Source of the DNA: Nocardia crassostreae
GTDB taxonomy: Bacteria > Actinomycetota > Actinomycetes > Mycobacteriales > Mycobacteriaceae
Direction of reading: 5' to 3'
Length of the DNA: 64,000 nt
Assembly: GCF_001613405.1 (NCBI RefSeq)
Contig: NZ_BDCH01000015.1
Span: forward strand, 186,001-250,000
The first letter of the stretch is position 1. Each line of letters opens with the position of its first letter. This document shows positions 36,814-60,015 of the stretch, piece after piece. The position numbers and the translations under genes were made by a program. The notes under the pieces were generated by a model, which was not told the DNA's origin, did not search any database, and saw only the letters and a list, made by a program, of their open reading frames with translations.

Positions 36814-37824
36814 TTGGCCAGGGTGTTCATCAGCCATTCCAGCGCCGATCGGGAATGGGCACAAGAGATTCGCCGGTGGCTGATCGCCGAAGGTCACGAG
36901 GTATTTCTCGATCTGCACCCGGTGGACGGGCTCGTGGTCGGCGAGGAATGGGAGCCGCGGCTCCACGAACGACTGCGCTGGGCGGACGCTGTCGTCTGCG
37001 TCATCACCCCGGCCTTTCTGCAATCCGTTTGGTGCGCAGCCGAACTCAGCATCGCCAAGGAGCGGAGCAGCCGATTGCTGCCGGTGCGGGTCGCGAAGGG
37101 CGTCACCCATCCACTGCTGAAAGCAGTGCAGCACGCCGACGCGGCTGCCGATGCGCCGATGGCGCGGGAGAAGCTGACGCTGCTGTTACGGACCGTCGAT
37201 GTGGGCGGGGGCCGGGGCTGGCCGGACGATCGGTCGCCCTATCCCGGATTGCTGCGCTTCGACACCGATCAGCATCGTGTGTTCTTCGGGCGCACCGTGG
37301 AGGCCACCGAAATCGCGGAACGGCTGCGGCAGCCGAACCATCGATCGGAGCGGTCGATACTCTTCGTCATCGGCCCGTCCGGATACGGTAAGTCGTCCCT
37401 GGTACGGGCGGGCGTGATTCCGCTCGTCGCCGACGACCCGCTGTGGTTGCCACTCGAACCCCTCGAGCCGGGTCGCGATCCGGTCGGAGCACTGCATCGC
37501 ACACTGCTCGCCACGGCCCGGCGGGTGGGGCTGTCGTGGCAGCTCGACACCCTGCGAGATCGGCTGGTGCGCTTCGGTCTCGGGGATGTGGCGAACGAAC
37601 TGCTCCTCGCGGTAGACCCGAGTCCACATCGCAAACTGCTGCTGGTTCTCGATCAGTTCGAGGAGCTGCTCGCGCCGGAGGCCGCTACGCGCCGTGCCGA
37701 TTTCGCCGCGCTGCTCACGCCCGCTATCGGTGGGCCCGTGCAGGTGCTCGCCACCGTGCGCCCGGAGTTTCTCGCTCAGATCACCGGCGCCCCCGAGTTC
37801 TCAGACCTGCGGTGCCACACCTAG
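36814..37824 (+). CDS. TIR-nSTAND-WD40 protein, part 1: TIR and NTPase domain
   Basis: The first of three pieces of one broken gene (36814-40900). A TTG start after GCGGGGG is likely. Residues 1-125 form a TIR domain: RVFISHSSADREWAQEIRRW, EVFLDLHPVDGLVVGEEWE, and SVWCAAELSIA with the glutamate that is catalytic in NAD-cleaving TIRs. From about residue 140 a novel-STAND NTPase follows (YPGLLRFDTDQHRVFFGR), with Walker A GPSGYGKSSLVRAG near residue 187 and Walker B LLLVLDQFEELL near residue 275. A TAG at 37822-37824 then stops the frame. As it stands this piece could be made alone, as a TIR-NTPase without its sensor. Confidence 0.85.
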   Translation: MARVFISHSSADREWAQEIRRWLIAEGHEVFLDLHPVDGLVVGEEWEPRLHERLRWADAVVCVITPAFLQSVWCAAELSIAKERSSRLLPVRVAKGVTHPLLKAVQHADAAADAPMAREKLTLLLRTVDVGGGRGWPDDRSPYPGLLRFDTDQHRVFFGRTVEATEIAERLRQPNHRSERSILFVIGPSGYGKSSLVRAGVIPLVADDPLWLPLEPLEPGRDPVGALHRTLLATARRVGLSWQLDTLRDRLVRFGLGDVANELLLAVDPSPHRKLLLVLDQFEELLAPEAATRRADFAALLTPAIGGPVQVLATVRPEFLAQITGAPEFSDLRCHT

Positions 37825-39283
37825 GTGCTGCGCGCGCTGAACTCCGACGGACTCCGGGCCGCGATCGAAGGCCCGGCGCGGGTCGCCGGACTGCGGCTCG
37901 ACGACGGCCTCGTCTCGGACCTGCTCACCGGTACCGGCGGCGGTGCGGGCCTCCCACTGCTCGCGTACACGTTGGAACAGCTGGCCGACGGGGTGGCCCG
38001 GGGTGGCGTCCTGTCCCGCAAGCGGTATCACGAAATCGGTGGTTTGCGTGGCGCTTTGGTGCGTCAGGCCGAGGCCGCCCTGGCGGAGGCGAGCGCCGGG
38101 TCCGGGCTGTCGCGGGAACAGGTCATCTCGACGTTGCTGCAATTGGTGACCGTCGATGAGGGGAAAACACCGGTTCGAGGCCAAGTGCACCGTGACGAAT
38201 TCTCCGCGGCGGCAACGGTCGTCATCGATGCCTTCATCGAGCACCGCCTGCTGACGACCGATGTCGAGGACGAGCGGGTCGTTGTTTCCGTGGCGCACGA
38301 GGCGTTTCTCGAACACTGGCCGCCCTTGCACGCGGAAATCGAGAGGACCGCGGTCGCACTGCGCGCTCGCCGTGAGGTCGAGAGCGCCGCGGCCGGATGG
38401 GCAGAGGACCCACGGCCCAAGGCACGCCGCTGGGAGGGTCTCCGACTCGAAGCCGCCATGCACGATCTCGGCGCGCGGATGCGCGCGATTCCCTTCGCGC
38501 GCTGGACCTGGCCGCCCCGATTCCGGCGCCTCGTCGCCGAACGAGTCGAGATCAGCACGCGCGCACAGCAATTTCTCGAATCGAGCTACCGTCACGATCG
38601 CCGTCGCCGCACCACGGCCGTCGTCGTGCTGTCCACGCTGCTGACGGCCGCATTGATCGCCGCCGCCATTGCCGTCGTCCAGCAGTGCACGGCGGTGGCC
38701 CAGCAGCACCGCGCCGTCGCACGACAGTTGCTCGCGCAGGCGGATCGGCTGCGCGAGGCGGATCCGCGCACGGCGCTGCGGCTGGGTGTGGCCGCCAACA
38801 GCATCGATCCGAGCGAGGAAGCGCGCCGCTGGCTCATCGACGCGCTGTCGGCGACGCGATACCTCGCGACATTGGACGGGTCGGGTTCGGTACGGCGGGT
38901 GGTCCACTCGCCCGACGGGCACTTGCTGGCGGTGCAGCACGAGGGCGGGACGATCGCGCTGTGGGACCTGTCCGGCGCGGCCGGTCCGCGCCGCATCGGA
39001 GATCCGATCGATGGCGTGAGCGACAGCGCGCCACCGGCTTTCACCGCCGACGGCCGGACCCTGCTGGCCGGCGCGGGACGTCCGCCGAATGCGACGGGTC
39101 TCGGCGGCCTACTCGCCTGGGACCTCGGCGAACCCGAGAAGCGCACCATCGCGACGTACGCGCTGCCGGGCGTCCCGGAAGATGCCTGGCTGGCGTTCGC
39201 TCCCGGTGCCGCCATCGGGATAACCAAGGGCGACGGGCAAGCGACGCTGCTGTGGAGCTTCGGCGACATCGCCGAGCCCCGGG
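37825..39283 (+). pseudogene. TIR-nSTAND-WD40 protein, part 2: rest of NTPase, TM helix, first WD40 repeats
   Basis: This continues in the same frame as part 1 directly after the TAG, without a plausible ribosome site. It begins VLRALNSDGLRAAIEGPARVAGL, the usual segment after the NTPase in nSTAND proteins, followed by GGGAGLPLLAYTLEQL. A single transmembrane helix (AVVVLSTLLTAALIAAAIAVV) lies near residue 600 of the whole protein. An alpha-helical stretch (QLLAQADRLREADPRTALRLG) then leads into beta-propeller repeats. At 39281-39284 a run of four G breaks the frame; with three G the sequence would pass smoothly into part 3. Confidence 0.8.
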
Positions 39284-40900
39284 GTGACAGCGACATTGCT
39301 GCCCGCGGCGGAGCGGCAGCCAACCGTCGCCTTCTCGCAAGATGGCAGGATGGCGATCACCGCCGTTGCGGAAAGTGTTGCGCTCTGGGATATCACGGAT
39401 CCGGGTGCACCCCGGCAAGTCGGCGGGCTCACCTTGGAAAGGGTCGGATTTCCGCCGCGGATGGCCTTTTCCGCCGACGGCCGGACGCTGGCCATCGATG
39501 TGTTCGCCGTGGGCATCCTGCGCTGGGACATCAGCGATCCGGCGCGCCCGCGCAGCCTGGGCGCACCGATCATCGACGATTCCTGGGGGTACGACCAGAT
39601 TGCTTTCACCAGGAACGGCAGCACCCTCGCGACCGCACCGGAATCCGACAACCGGGTCTTTCTCTACGATTTGACCGACCCGAGCGCTCCCGTCGACATC
39701 GGCGAACCGCTTTTCGGACCGGAGGGCGCGGCCGCCGTGCTCGAATTCGCGCCGAACGGGCAACTCGCCGTCGGCAGCGATGATGGCCTAATCACCTTGT
39801 GGGCGAACGGCATTCGTGCACAACCTCGAATGGAGTTGCCACCGTTGGCCGGAACCGGGGAGGCCGTCGCGGGTGATTGCGGCGTCGCGACGGACGGTTC
39901 GGTCCTGGCCGTAGGCGGTACCAACGGCAATGTCGATCTGTGGGACGTGCGACCGGATCGCGCGCCCAGCCGAACCGCGACCTGGAACACCGAGCACATC
40001 GATTTCATGAACGACCTCCGGATCAGCTGCCTCGCGCTGTCACCGGACGGCAGGACGCTGGTGACCGGCGGCGCGGACGACACCGTCTCCCTGTGGGATA
40101 TCGGTGATCGGCGCAGCCCGCGCCGACTTGCCCCGCCCCTGGCCGGGTTGAACGGCGCGGTGCGCGCAATCGAATTCTCACCGGACGGCGAACGTCTCGC
40201 CGTGGGCAGCGACGGCAAACTGCTGGTGTGGGATATCGCCGACCGCACCGCTCCGCGTCGGGTGGGACGCGGCCTCTACCGTCAGCAGGTGTGGGACGTG
40301 GCGTTCCATCCGGACGGCCGACTACTCGCGTTCGCCGGGCAACAAACCCTTGTGGCCTGGGATATGACCGACCCGGACAAGCCGGTACGCCTGGGCGAAG
40401 CGCAGGTTGGCGATTCGGCGGCGATCGCCTACTCCCCGGCCGCCGGTGTGCTCGTGACCACCGCCCGAGATGAGACCGGACAGCTGTGGGACGCACGGGA
40501 TCCAGCGCATGTGCAGCGTATCGGTGGTCTGCTGCGGCCTGGGATCGGAACCTTTCGGGCGTTCTTCGATTCCACCGGCGGCCTGCTGGCCGGGCTCGGG
40601 ATCGACGGCCGAATTGCGATCTGGGACATCACCGATCCTGCTCATCCCGCGCTCCTCGGTCAGCCGGTCGAGGCCGAGGCAGACGTGGATGCCGCGAGTG
40701 CCGGGCAGTTCACCGCCGATGGCACCAGACTCATGGTCGGGTACAGCCAGGGCGATGCCATCGCCTGGGATCTGACTCTCTTGCGCGATCTATTGCGGCG
40801 GCCGGTCGATCAGGCATGCGCCGCTATCGGGTCCGGGCTCGATCCCGCCGAGTGGCGGCAGTACATACAGGGCATCCCCCATCGCCGAACCTGCCCGTGA
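39284..40900 (+). pseudogene. TIR-nSTAND-WD40 protein, part 3: WD40 propeller
   Basis: This C-terminal piece is one frame over from part 2. It consists of WD40-like repeats with recurring VAFSQDGRMAITAV and LWDITDPGAPRQVG-type strands; at least ten such units can be counted over parts 2 and 3, enough for one or two propellers. The last 35 residues carry a Cys pair (DQACAAIGSGLDPAEWRQYI) typical of the end of such proteins. WD40 propellers in STAND proteins act as sensors or ligand traps. It converges with the NHL gene, with 7 bases between stops. Confidence 0.8.
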
Positions 40901-40907
40901 CCTCCCG

Positions 40908-41846
40908 TCATGGTGCGGGCAACAGCCGCAGCACGCGGCCTCCGTCCCCGTCGATGACGACCACCGAGCCGGTCGGATCCACGGCGATACCGGTGATCTC
41001 GCCGAGGTCGGTGTAGGGCAGCCGGACCGGCTCGGTCGCGCCTTTCACCAGCTTCCAGAGCCTGCCGTCGTAATCCGAGACATTGTCCGCGTCCGCCGGG
41101 AGGTCGAGCCAGGTGTTATCCGCCAGCAACAGATTTCCGTCGAGATCGAACGCCAGAGCGCCGAACGACAACGACTCCGGCACCACCGTGATGAACGGGG
41201 TGGTCGCTCCTACCGGCAACGTCAGAATCCTGGACGGCGAGCCGTGCGAAATGACGGCCAGCTCCCCCGCGCTCGACACCGCGATGGCCGCGCCCAGGCC
41301 GTCGACGGTCAGCAACTCGATCGCCGTATCGGATCCGCTGGGCAGCTTCAGAACCCGCGAACTCTCCGGGTCGGTGACGAACACAGTGCCGGAACGGTCG
41401 ACCGCGACGCCTGCCGAGATCGAAATCGACGAGTCGTTCGGATCGCGATCACCAATGTCCGCGAAGGTAAGAACAACCGGATCCACAACGCCCGCAGACA
41501 TTTTCAGAATTCGCCCGTTTCCGTAGTCCGTGGCGTACAGGCCGCCCTGCGAATCGACGGCTATACCGTACGGATGCTCGAGGCCCGTGATCGACACCCG
41601 CTCCGGGGTGTACCCGCCCGCGGGAGGTTTCTGCATGTGACCGTACTCGGCCACATACACGTCGCCATTCGCGGCGATCGCGATTCCCCGGGGACCGAAT
41701 ACCGGCATCGGCAGATCGATCTGGGCCTCCCACCCGATCGACGCCTCCTCGTGAGGCTACGCCCTCGGCCACTGCGTACCCACCACGACAGCGAGCGCGG
41801 CGGTCACGACGACCGCACCGATCGCCAGCTTCGCCCGAACGTTCAC
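40908..41846 (-). CDS. Membrane-anchored NHL-repeat beta-propeller, with an in-frame TAG
   Basis: The visible intact frame (from ATG 41708) gives 266 residues of NHL-type repeats: GIAIAANGDVYVAEYG, GIAVDSQGGLYATDYGNG, GVAVDRSGTVFVTDPES, ALAFDLDGNLLLADN, and GIAVDPTGSVVVIDGDGG, about six blades. Upstream in the same frame, a GTG at 41846 begins VNVRAKLAIGAVVVTAALAV, a clear membrane anchor or signal, but a TAG at 41757-41759 separates the two parts. If that codon is an error or is read through, the product is an exported, anchored propeller of about 312 residues. It sits tail-to-tail with the TIR-STAND-WD40 gene. Confidence 0.75.
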
Positions 41847-41940
41847 CCCCAGATTATCGAAGCACCCTCCCCTTCATGGAAGACCGGTCGGCGTCCGCAC
41901 AGGGTGCCTACACTGGGTGCGACGCGGAGGCATGGTCACA

Positions 41941-42414
41941 ATGAACCCCGAACGAGCCGGATACCCGGACGAGAACGACCCGATCTGGGCGCGTCTCCTC
42001 GAGCAGATCACTTGGTACAGCACGAAAAGCCTTGCCGCACAACATCTCTACAAACGGACCAAGATCGGTCAGATAGCGGTGGGAGCAATAGTCCCCGTCG
42101 CCGCCTTGTCCGCCCCACCGGTCCTCACCGCCGGGCTGGCCGCGATCGTCGTGATCGCGGAGGGAGTTCAGCAGTTGTTCCAGTGGCATACCGACTGGCT
42201 GCTGTATCGGTCCACCGCGGAAGCGCTCAAGACCGAGAAAGCCCGATATCTCGCGGGCGGTGATCCCTATTCGACCGCCGACCGCCGTGCCGTCCTGGCC
42301 GAGCGCATCGAGCACATCGTCTCGAGTGAGAACCTCAGGTGGATCGCCGAACATCAACCGAGCCGTCCGGGCACCGAAATCCCGGCTCCGCAACAGAGCC
42401 GAACGATCGAATAG
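41941..42414 (+). CDS. DUF4231 (SLATT-like) membrane protein
   Basis: A protein of 157 residues from ATG 41941, ten bases after GGAGG; longer starts at 41932 and 41917 fit the ribosome site less well. The sequence WYSTKSLAAQHLYKRTKIGQ, two hydrophobic helices (VGAIVPVAALSAPPVLTAGLA), and QQLFQWHTDWLLYRSTAEAL then KTEKARYLA match what I know as DUF4231. This family belongs with the SLATT fold of two-helix membrane proteins, predicted pore-forming effectors in nucleotide-signalling conflict systems. It sits immediately next to the NHL and TIR-STAND-WD40 genes. Confidence 0.8.
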   Translation: MNPERAGYPDENDPIWARLLEQITWYSTKSLAAQHLYKRTKIGQIAVGAIVPVAALSAPPVLTAGLAAIVVIAEGVQQLFQWHTDWLLYRSTAEALKTEKARYLAGGDPYSTADRRAVLAERIEHIVSSENLRWIAEHQPSRPGTEIPAPQQSRTIE

Positions 42415-42421
42415 CGCAGGA

Positions 42422-42449
42422 CGGCAGCGGCCGGAAAAGGCCGCTGCCG
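42422..42449. terminator. Bidirectional terminator between DUF4231 and drrB genes
   Basis: A perfect 11-bp stem (CGGCAGCGGCC and its complement) with a GGAAAA loop lies between two convergent stops. Confidence 0.8.
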
Positions 42450-42465
42450 CACGGTATTCGCATGG

Positions 42466-43333
42466 TCAGTGGCTGGCGACCTTGCGGTATTGCAGCAGCG
42501 CCAAGGGCACGGCGATGAGCAGGATGCCCACCGAGCACATGGTCGCGGTACTCCACGCAGTGATCCGCGGGCCAGCCCTGGGCCGGGTTGAAGGTCGGCG
42601 GGGAACCGTTCTCGAAGAGTTTGCGGCCTGCGGCCGAGACGGCGGTGATGGGGTTCCATTCCGCGATGGTGCGCAGGGGGCCGGGCAGCGACTCGCCGGA
42701 GATGAAGGCGGAGGAGATGAAAGTGAGGGGGAAGAGCCAGATGAGACCGGCGCTTTGGGCCACTTCGACGCTGGGGGACATGAGGCCGGTGAGGGCGCCC
42801 ACCCAGGACATGGCGAAGGCGAAGAGCAGGATGACGCCGAATGCCAGTGCGGCGTCAGCTATTCCGCCATTGATGCGCCAGCCGACGACGTAGCCGCAGC
42901 CGACCATGACGGCCAGGGCGAGAATGTTCACCACCAGGTCGGACAGAGTGCGGCCCATGAGGACGGCCAGGCGCGACATGGGCAGCGTGCGCATGCGGTC
43001 GATCATGTCCTTGTGCAAGTCGTTGGCGAGGCCGACAGTGGTGAAGGCGGCATTGAAAGCGACTGTCTGGGTGAAGATTCCGGCGAACAGGAATTCGCGG
43101 TACTGGCCGCCGCCCAGGGAGGCGCCGAAGATGTAGGCGAACAGGAAGACGAACATGAGGGGCTGGATGGTGGCGGTCACCAGCAGGGTGGGCACGCGCA
43201 GGATGGTGAGCAGATTGCGGTAGGCGACAATGGCGCTGTCGCGGAAGACACGGGGGAACAGCAGGGCGGACTCGGCGCGCGAGCGCGCGGTCCGGTCCGG
43301 TCTGGCCGCGGGCTCGGCGGACAGGGTCGTCAC
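42466..43333 (-). CDS. DrrB-type ABC-2 exporter permease, frameshifted near the C-terminus
   Basis: The membrane partner of the adjacent DrrA-type ATPase, expected about 288 residues with six helices. The ABC-2 core is intact (YRNLLTILRVPTLLVTATIQPLMFVFLFAYIFG region and GEWNPITAVSA-type loop as EWNPITAVSAAGRKLF). After QGWPA, at about base 42565, one extra base shifts the frame and reads into junk ending at 42335. Removing it gives ITAWSTATMCSVGILLIAVP and a tail QYRKVASH with a stop at 42466-42468. It follows the ATPase with an ATGA overlap and most likely exports the NRPS product. Confidence 0.82.
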
Positions 43334-44318
43334 GACAGGATCTCCTCTTGCACGGTATCGGTGGTGCGCATCGGTGACTTGCAGTCGGCGGATTTGCCGG
43401 TGAGGGACAGGAATACGTCGTCGAGACTGGGGCGGTGCACCGCGGCGTCCAGCACGCAGACGCCCGCGTCGTCCAGTCGCCGCAGCGCCTCGACCATGGT
43501 GCGGGTGGAATCACCGACCACGATGCTCACCGCGTCCGCGCCCGGATCGTGCCCGGGTTCGCCGATACCGACCTCGGATAGGACCTGCATGGCGGGCTTG
43601 GGATCCTGCCCGGCGGCCAGGGTGACGGTGAGCTTGTCACCGCCGATGGAGGTCTTGAGTTCGTCGGCGGAGCCGCGCGCGATGACTCGGCCGCGGTCGA
43701 TGACGGTAATGCGGTCGGCGAGGAGGTCGGCCTCCTCCAGGTATTGCGTGGTGAGCAGGACGGTGGTGCCGTCGTCGACGAGTTCGCCGATGACGCGCCA
43801 CATATCGAGCCGCCCGCGCGGGTCGAGCCCGGTGGTCGGCTCGTCGAGCACCACCACCGGCGGACGGCAGACGAGCGCGCCCGCCAGATCCAGTCGGCGG
43901 GCCATACCGCCGGAATAGGTGCCCGCCCGCCGCCCGGCCGCGTGGTCGAGGCCGAGGACGGTGAGCAGTTCCCAGGCCCGGTCGGCGGCCTGTTTCTGAT
44001 TCATGCCGTAGAGTCGGGCCACCATGCGCAGATTCTCGAAACCGGTGAGATTGGCGTCGACGGCCGCGTACTGCCCGGACAGGCCGAGCCGCGTGCGGGC
44101 GCGCGACGGATGCTCGAGCACGTCGATGCCCGCGACCCGGACCTCGCCCGCGCTCGGGCGTAGCAGGGTGGTGACAATGCGGACCGTGGTGGTCTTGCCC
44201 GCCCCGTTGGGGCCGAGCAGCCCCATGACGGTGCCGGACGGTATCTCCAGGTCGATGCCGTCCAGCACCCGCACCTTGCCGTAGTACTTGACCAGGCCGG
44301 TGACCTCCACCGCGAGGC

Positions 44319-44322
<4 letters not shown>
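43330..44322 (-). CDS. DrrA-type ABC transporter ATPase
   Basis: A 330-residue ATP-binding protein of the daunorubicin-resistance type. It has Walker [15 protein letters not shown], the signature [16 protein letters not shown], Walker [14 protein letters not shown], and the switch loop TTQYLEEAD. It starts at an ATG overlapping the NRPS stop and its own stop overlaps the permease start, so all three are one translationally coupled unit. The obvious role is export of, or self-protection against, the peptide product. Confidence 0.93.
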
Positions 44323-58004
<13,682 letters not shown>

Positions 58005-58057
58005 CAATCACTCCGTTCTGCCGCTGTTGACGCAACTCCCCGAGCCCCAAATACCCC

Positions 58058-58070
58058 GACCACTGTGGTC
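58058..58070. promoter_or_regulatory. Perfect palindrome in the NRPS leader
   Basis: GACCAC-T-GTGGTC, a perfect 13-base palindrome, is centred 60 bases upstream of the NRPS ATG, where a repressor could block transcription or translation. Confidence 0.45.
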
Positions 58071-58111
58071 TTTTCGAAGGACCACTCCGGCTTTCGCGCA
58101 CGCGCGAGCCG

Positions 58112-58132
58112 TAGGACGTGACCCACGTCCTA
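58112..58132. promoter_or_regulatory. Perfect 9-bp inverted repeat upstream of the NRPS
   Basis: TAGGACGTG-ACC-CACGTCCTA has two exact 9-base arms with a 3-base spacer, about 110 bases upstream of the NRPS start. The shape is that of a dimeric regulator site (LuxR/NarL- or TetR-like). No regulator gene is adjacent. Confidence 0.6.
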
Positions 58133-58323
58133 TGATTCGGAGCACCCCGCCGACTGGATCGGTGGTGATCTCGAGTTGTCCGCAACGAACGACGTTGGCG
58201 GAGCGCAGTATTAGGTAGCTACTTCAAAGCAAACTTCACGATGTTCGCTTAATTCGCATAGAGAACCGCAGTAAACTCGGACATTCGGGACACGTAGCGG
58301 AGAGTCGGCTACGTTCTGGCGAA
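58133..58323. other. Intergenic region between lnt and the NRPS
   Basis: This 190-base stretch is AT-richer than its surroundings and has no supportable gene. It includes an imperfect palindrome around GTAGCTAC (58214-58221, in ATTAGGTAGCTACTTC). I compared this with the iron-box consensus of IdeR and the match is poor. Confidence 0.4.
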
Positions 58324-60015
58324 TTACTGTCGCCCGAGCGGGACGGCCCTCGTCACACGTGCCCGCCGCTGAATCGCCGCCGCCACAGCGGCAGCCGCGG
58401 CAAGAATACACAAGACGGCTTCGGGCGCGGGGCCTATCCGTGTCGCGAGTGTCGTATCCGTCCGCAGCGGCAACTGCGCGACCAGGGCCGCCGGAACAAA
58501 CTGTTCAGTCTGTTGTTGAATGACGCCGTCGGCGGTGATGATGGCGCTCACGCCGGTGGTCACCGAGACCACCACGGCGCGGCCGTGCTCCACCGCGCGC
58601 ACCCGCGACATGGCCAGCTGCTGGAAGGTCATCTCCGAATCGCCGAAGGTGGCGTTATTGGAGGGGACGGTGAGAATCTGCGCGCCCGCGCGCAGGGCGT
58701 CCTCGAAGGCGCGGTCGAAGGCCACCTCGTAACAGGTGGCGACGCCGATCGGCACCGCCGCCCCGCCGGTGGCGGGCTGGACGTGCACCACGCCGTCGTC
58801 ATTGCCGGGGACGAAATAACCTGCCCGGTCGGCGTATTCGGAGAACAGCCGGAAGAACGAACGCATCGGCAGATATTCGGCGAAGGGCTGGATGATCTTC
58901 TTGTCGTGCCGCTCCCCCGGCCCGTCCGCGCCGTTCCACACGATGACGGAGTTGGTGGTGGTGCGATCGTCGTTGACGAGCACGGCCCCGACCAGGATGG
59001 GCGCCTTGATGTCTCGGGACGCCTTGGTGATGAGCGCGGCGGCGTCGGAGTTGCGCAGCGGATCGATATCGGAGGAATTCTCCGGCCAGATGACCACATC
59101 CGGCTGCGGGGCCCGCCCGGCCGCGACCTCGGCGGCCAGTTCCTCGGTGCGCTTGACGTGATTGTCGAGAACCGCGCGGCGCTGGGCATTGAAGTCCAAT
59201 CCCAGGCGCGGCACGCTGCCCTGGATCGCGGCGACCGTGATCGGCCGGTTGCCGTCCTCCGGGCCGGGCAGCGCGGTCCGGAGGATCACTCCGGTGAGGG
59301 GAACTATAGCCACAAGCATTGCCGCAGCAACAATCCGGTACCACGATGTGAGATGTCGCGCTTCCGATCTGGGGGTTTCCCTCCGCAAGATCGCCAGCAA
59401 CCACACCGCGAGCGCGGCCAGCCCGGTCCCGGTCAGCGCCACCACGAAACTCACCAGGGGCGCTCCCCCCAGCATGGCGTAGGGCAGATACCAACCGTCC
59501 GACTGTCCGAAAGCCAGCTTCCCCCAAGGGAATCCCCCGAACGGAAAGCTCGCCCGGATCCACTCGGTCAGCGACCAGCACGCCGCCACCCACAGTGGCC
59601 ATCCGGGCAGTCCGCTCACCAGCCGCGCCAGCCCCCCGAAAATCCCGACATACACCGCACAAACGGCCGACAAAGCCAGCCACGGCACCGACCCCACATA
59701 AATGCCCGTCCACGGCAGCAAAGGCAGAAAGAACCCCAGCCCCGCGATAATTCCGTACCCGAATCCCCCACGCACCCGCCCACTTCCACGCACCACGAGC
59801 GTGAGAATCGCAATCCCGACCGGTGCGAGAAACCACAGTGTCCGCGGCGGAAAACTCGCGAACAACAACAGCCCCGCGACAACCGCCGCCAGCAGACGCG
59901 CGACCACCGGATGCCCGGCCACCCGGTCCCGCAGGGTCACGGGAGCGGAGTTCTCGGTCGGGGAATCCAACGATGTTGCGGGAGCGGGGTTTTCGGGTAG
60001 GGGCTCAGGCTTCAT
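58324..60015 (-). CDS. lnt: Apolipoprotein N-acyltransferase
   Basis: Lnt adds the third acyl chain to the N-terminal cysteine of lipoproteins at the outer face of the membrane. From ATG 60015 it has 563 residues; an ATG five codons upstream is possible. About six N-terminal helices are followed by a nitrilase-like domain. The catalytic triad is visible: Glu in VVIWPENSSDID, Lys in RHDKKIIQPFAEYLP, and Cys in IGVATCYEVAFD. One more helix lies at the C-terminus. Its start overlaps the amidohydrolase stop by 11 bases, so the two are co-translated. Lipoprotein partners such as the PCu(A)C protein are encoded elsewhere in the window. Confidence 0.93.
   Translation of the reverse strand: MKPEPLPENPAPATSLDSPTENSAPVTLRDRVAGHPVVARLLAAVVAGLLLFASFPPRTLWFLAPVGIAILTLVVRGSGRVRGGFGYGIIAGLGFFLPLLPWTGIYVGSVPWLALSAVCAVYVGIFGGLARLVSGLPGWPLWVAACWSLTEWIRASFPFGGFPWGKLAFGQSDGWYLPYAMLGGAPLVSFVVALTGTGLAALAVWLLAILRRETPRSEARHLTSWYRIVAAAMLVAIVPLTGVILRTALPGPEDGNRPITVAAIQGSVPRLGLDFNAQRRAVLDNHVKRTEELAAEVAAGRAPQPDVVIWPENSSDIDPLRNSDAAALITKASRDIKAPILVGAVLVNDDRTTTNSVIVWNGADGPGERHDKKIIQPFAEYLPMRSFFRLFSEYADRAGYFVPGNDDGVVHVQPATGGAAVPIGVATCYEVAFDRAFEDALRAGAQILTVPSNNATFGDSEMTFQQLAMSRVRAVEHGRAVVVSVTTGVSAIITADGVIQQQTEQFVPAALVAQLPLRTDTTLATRIGPAPEAVLCILAAAAAVAAAIQRRARVTRAVPLGRQ

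Noticed and set aside
58133..58323. An IdeR/iron box before the NRPS, which would support a siderophore
   Set aside because: The only candidate, ATTAGGTAGCTACTTC, matches the consensus poorly and lacks the second half-site.
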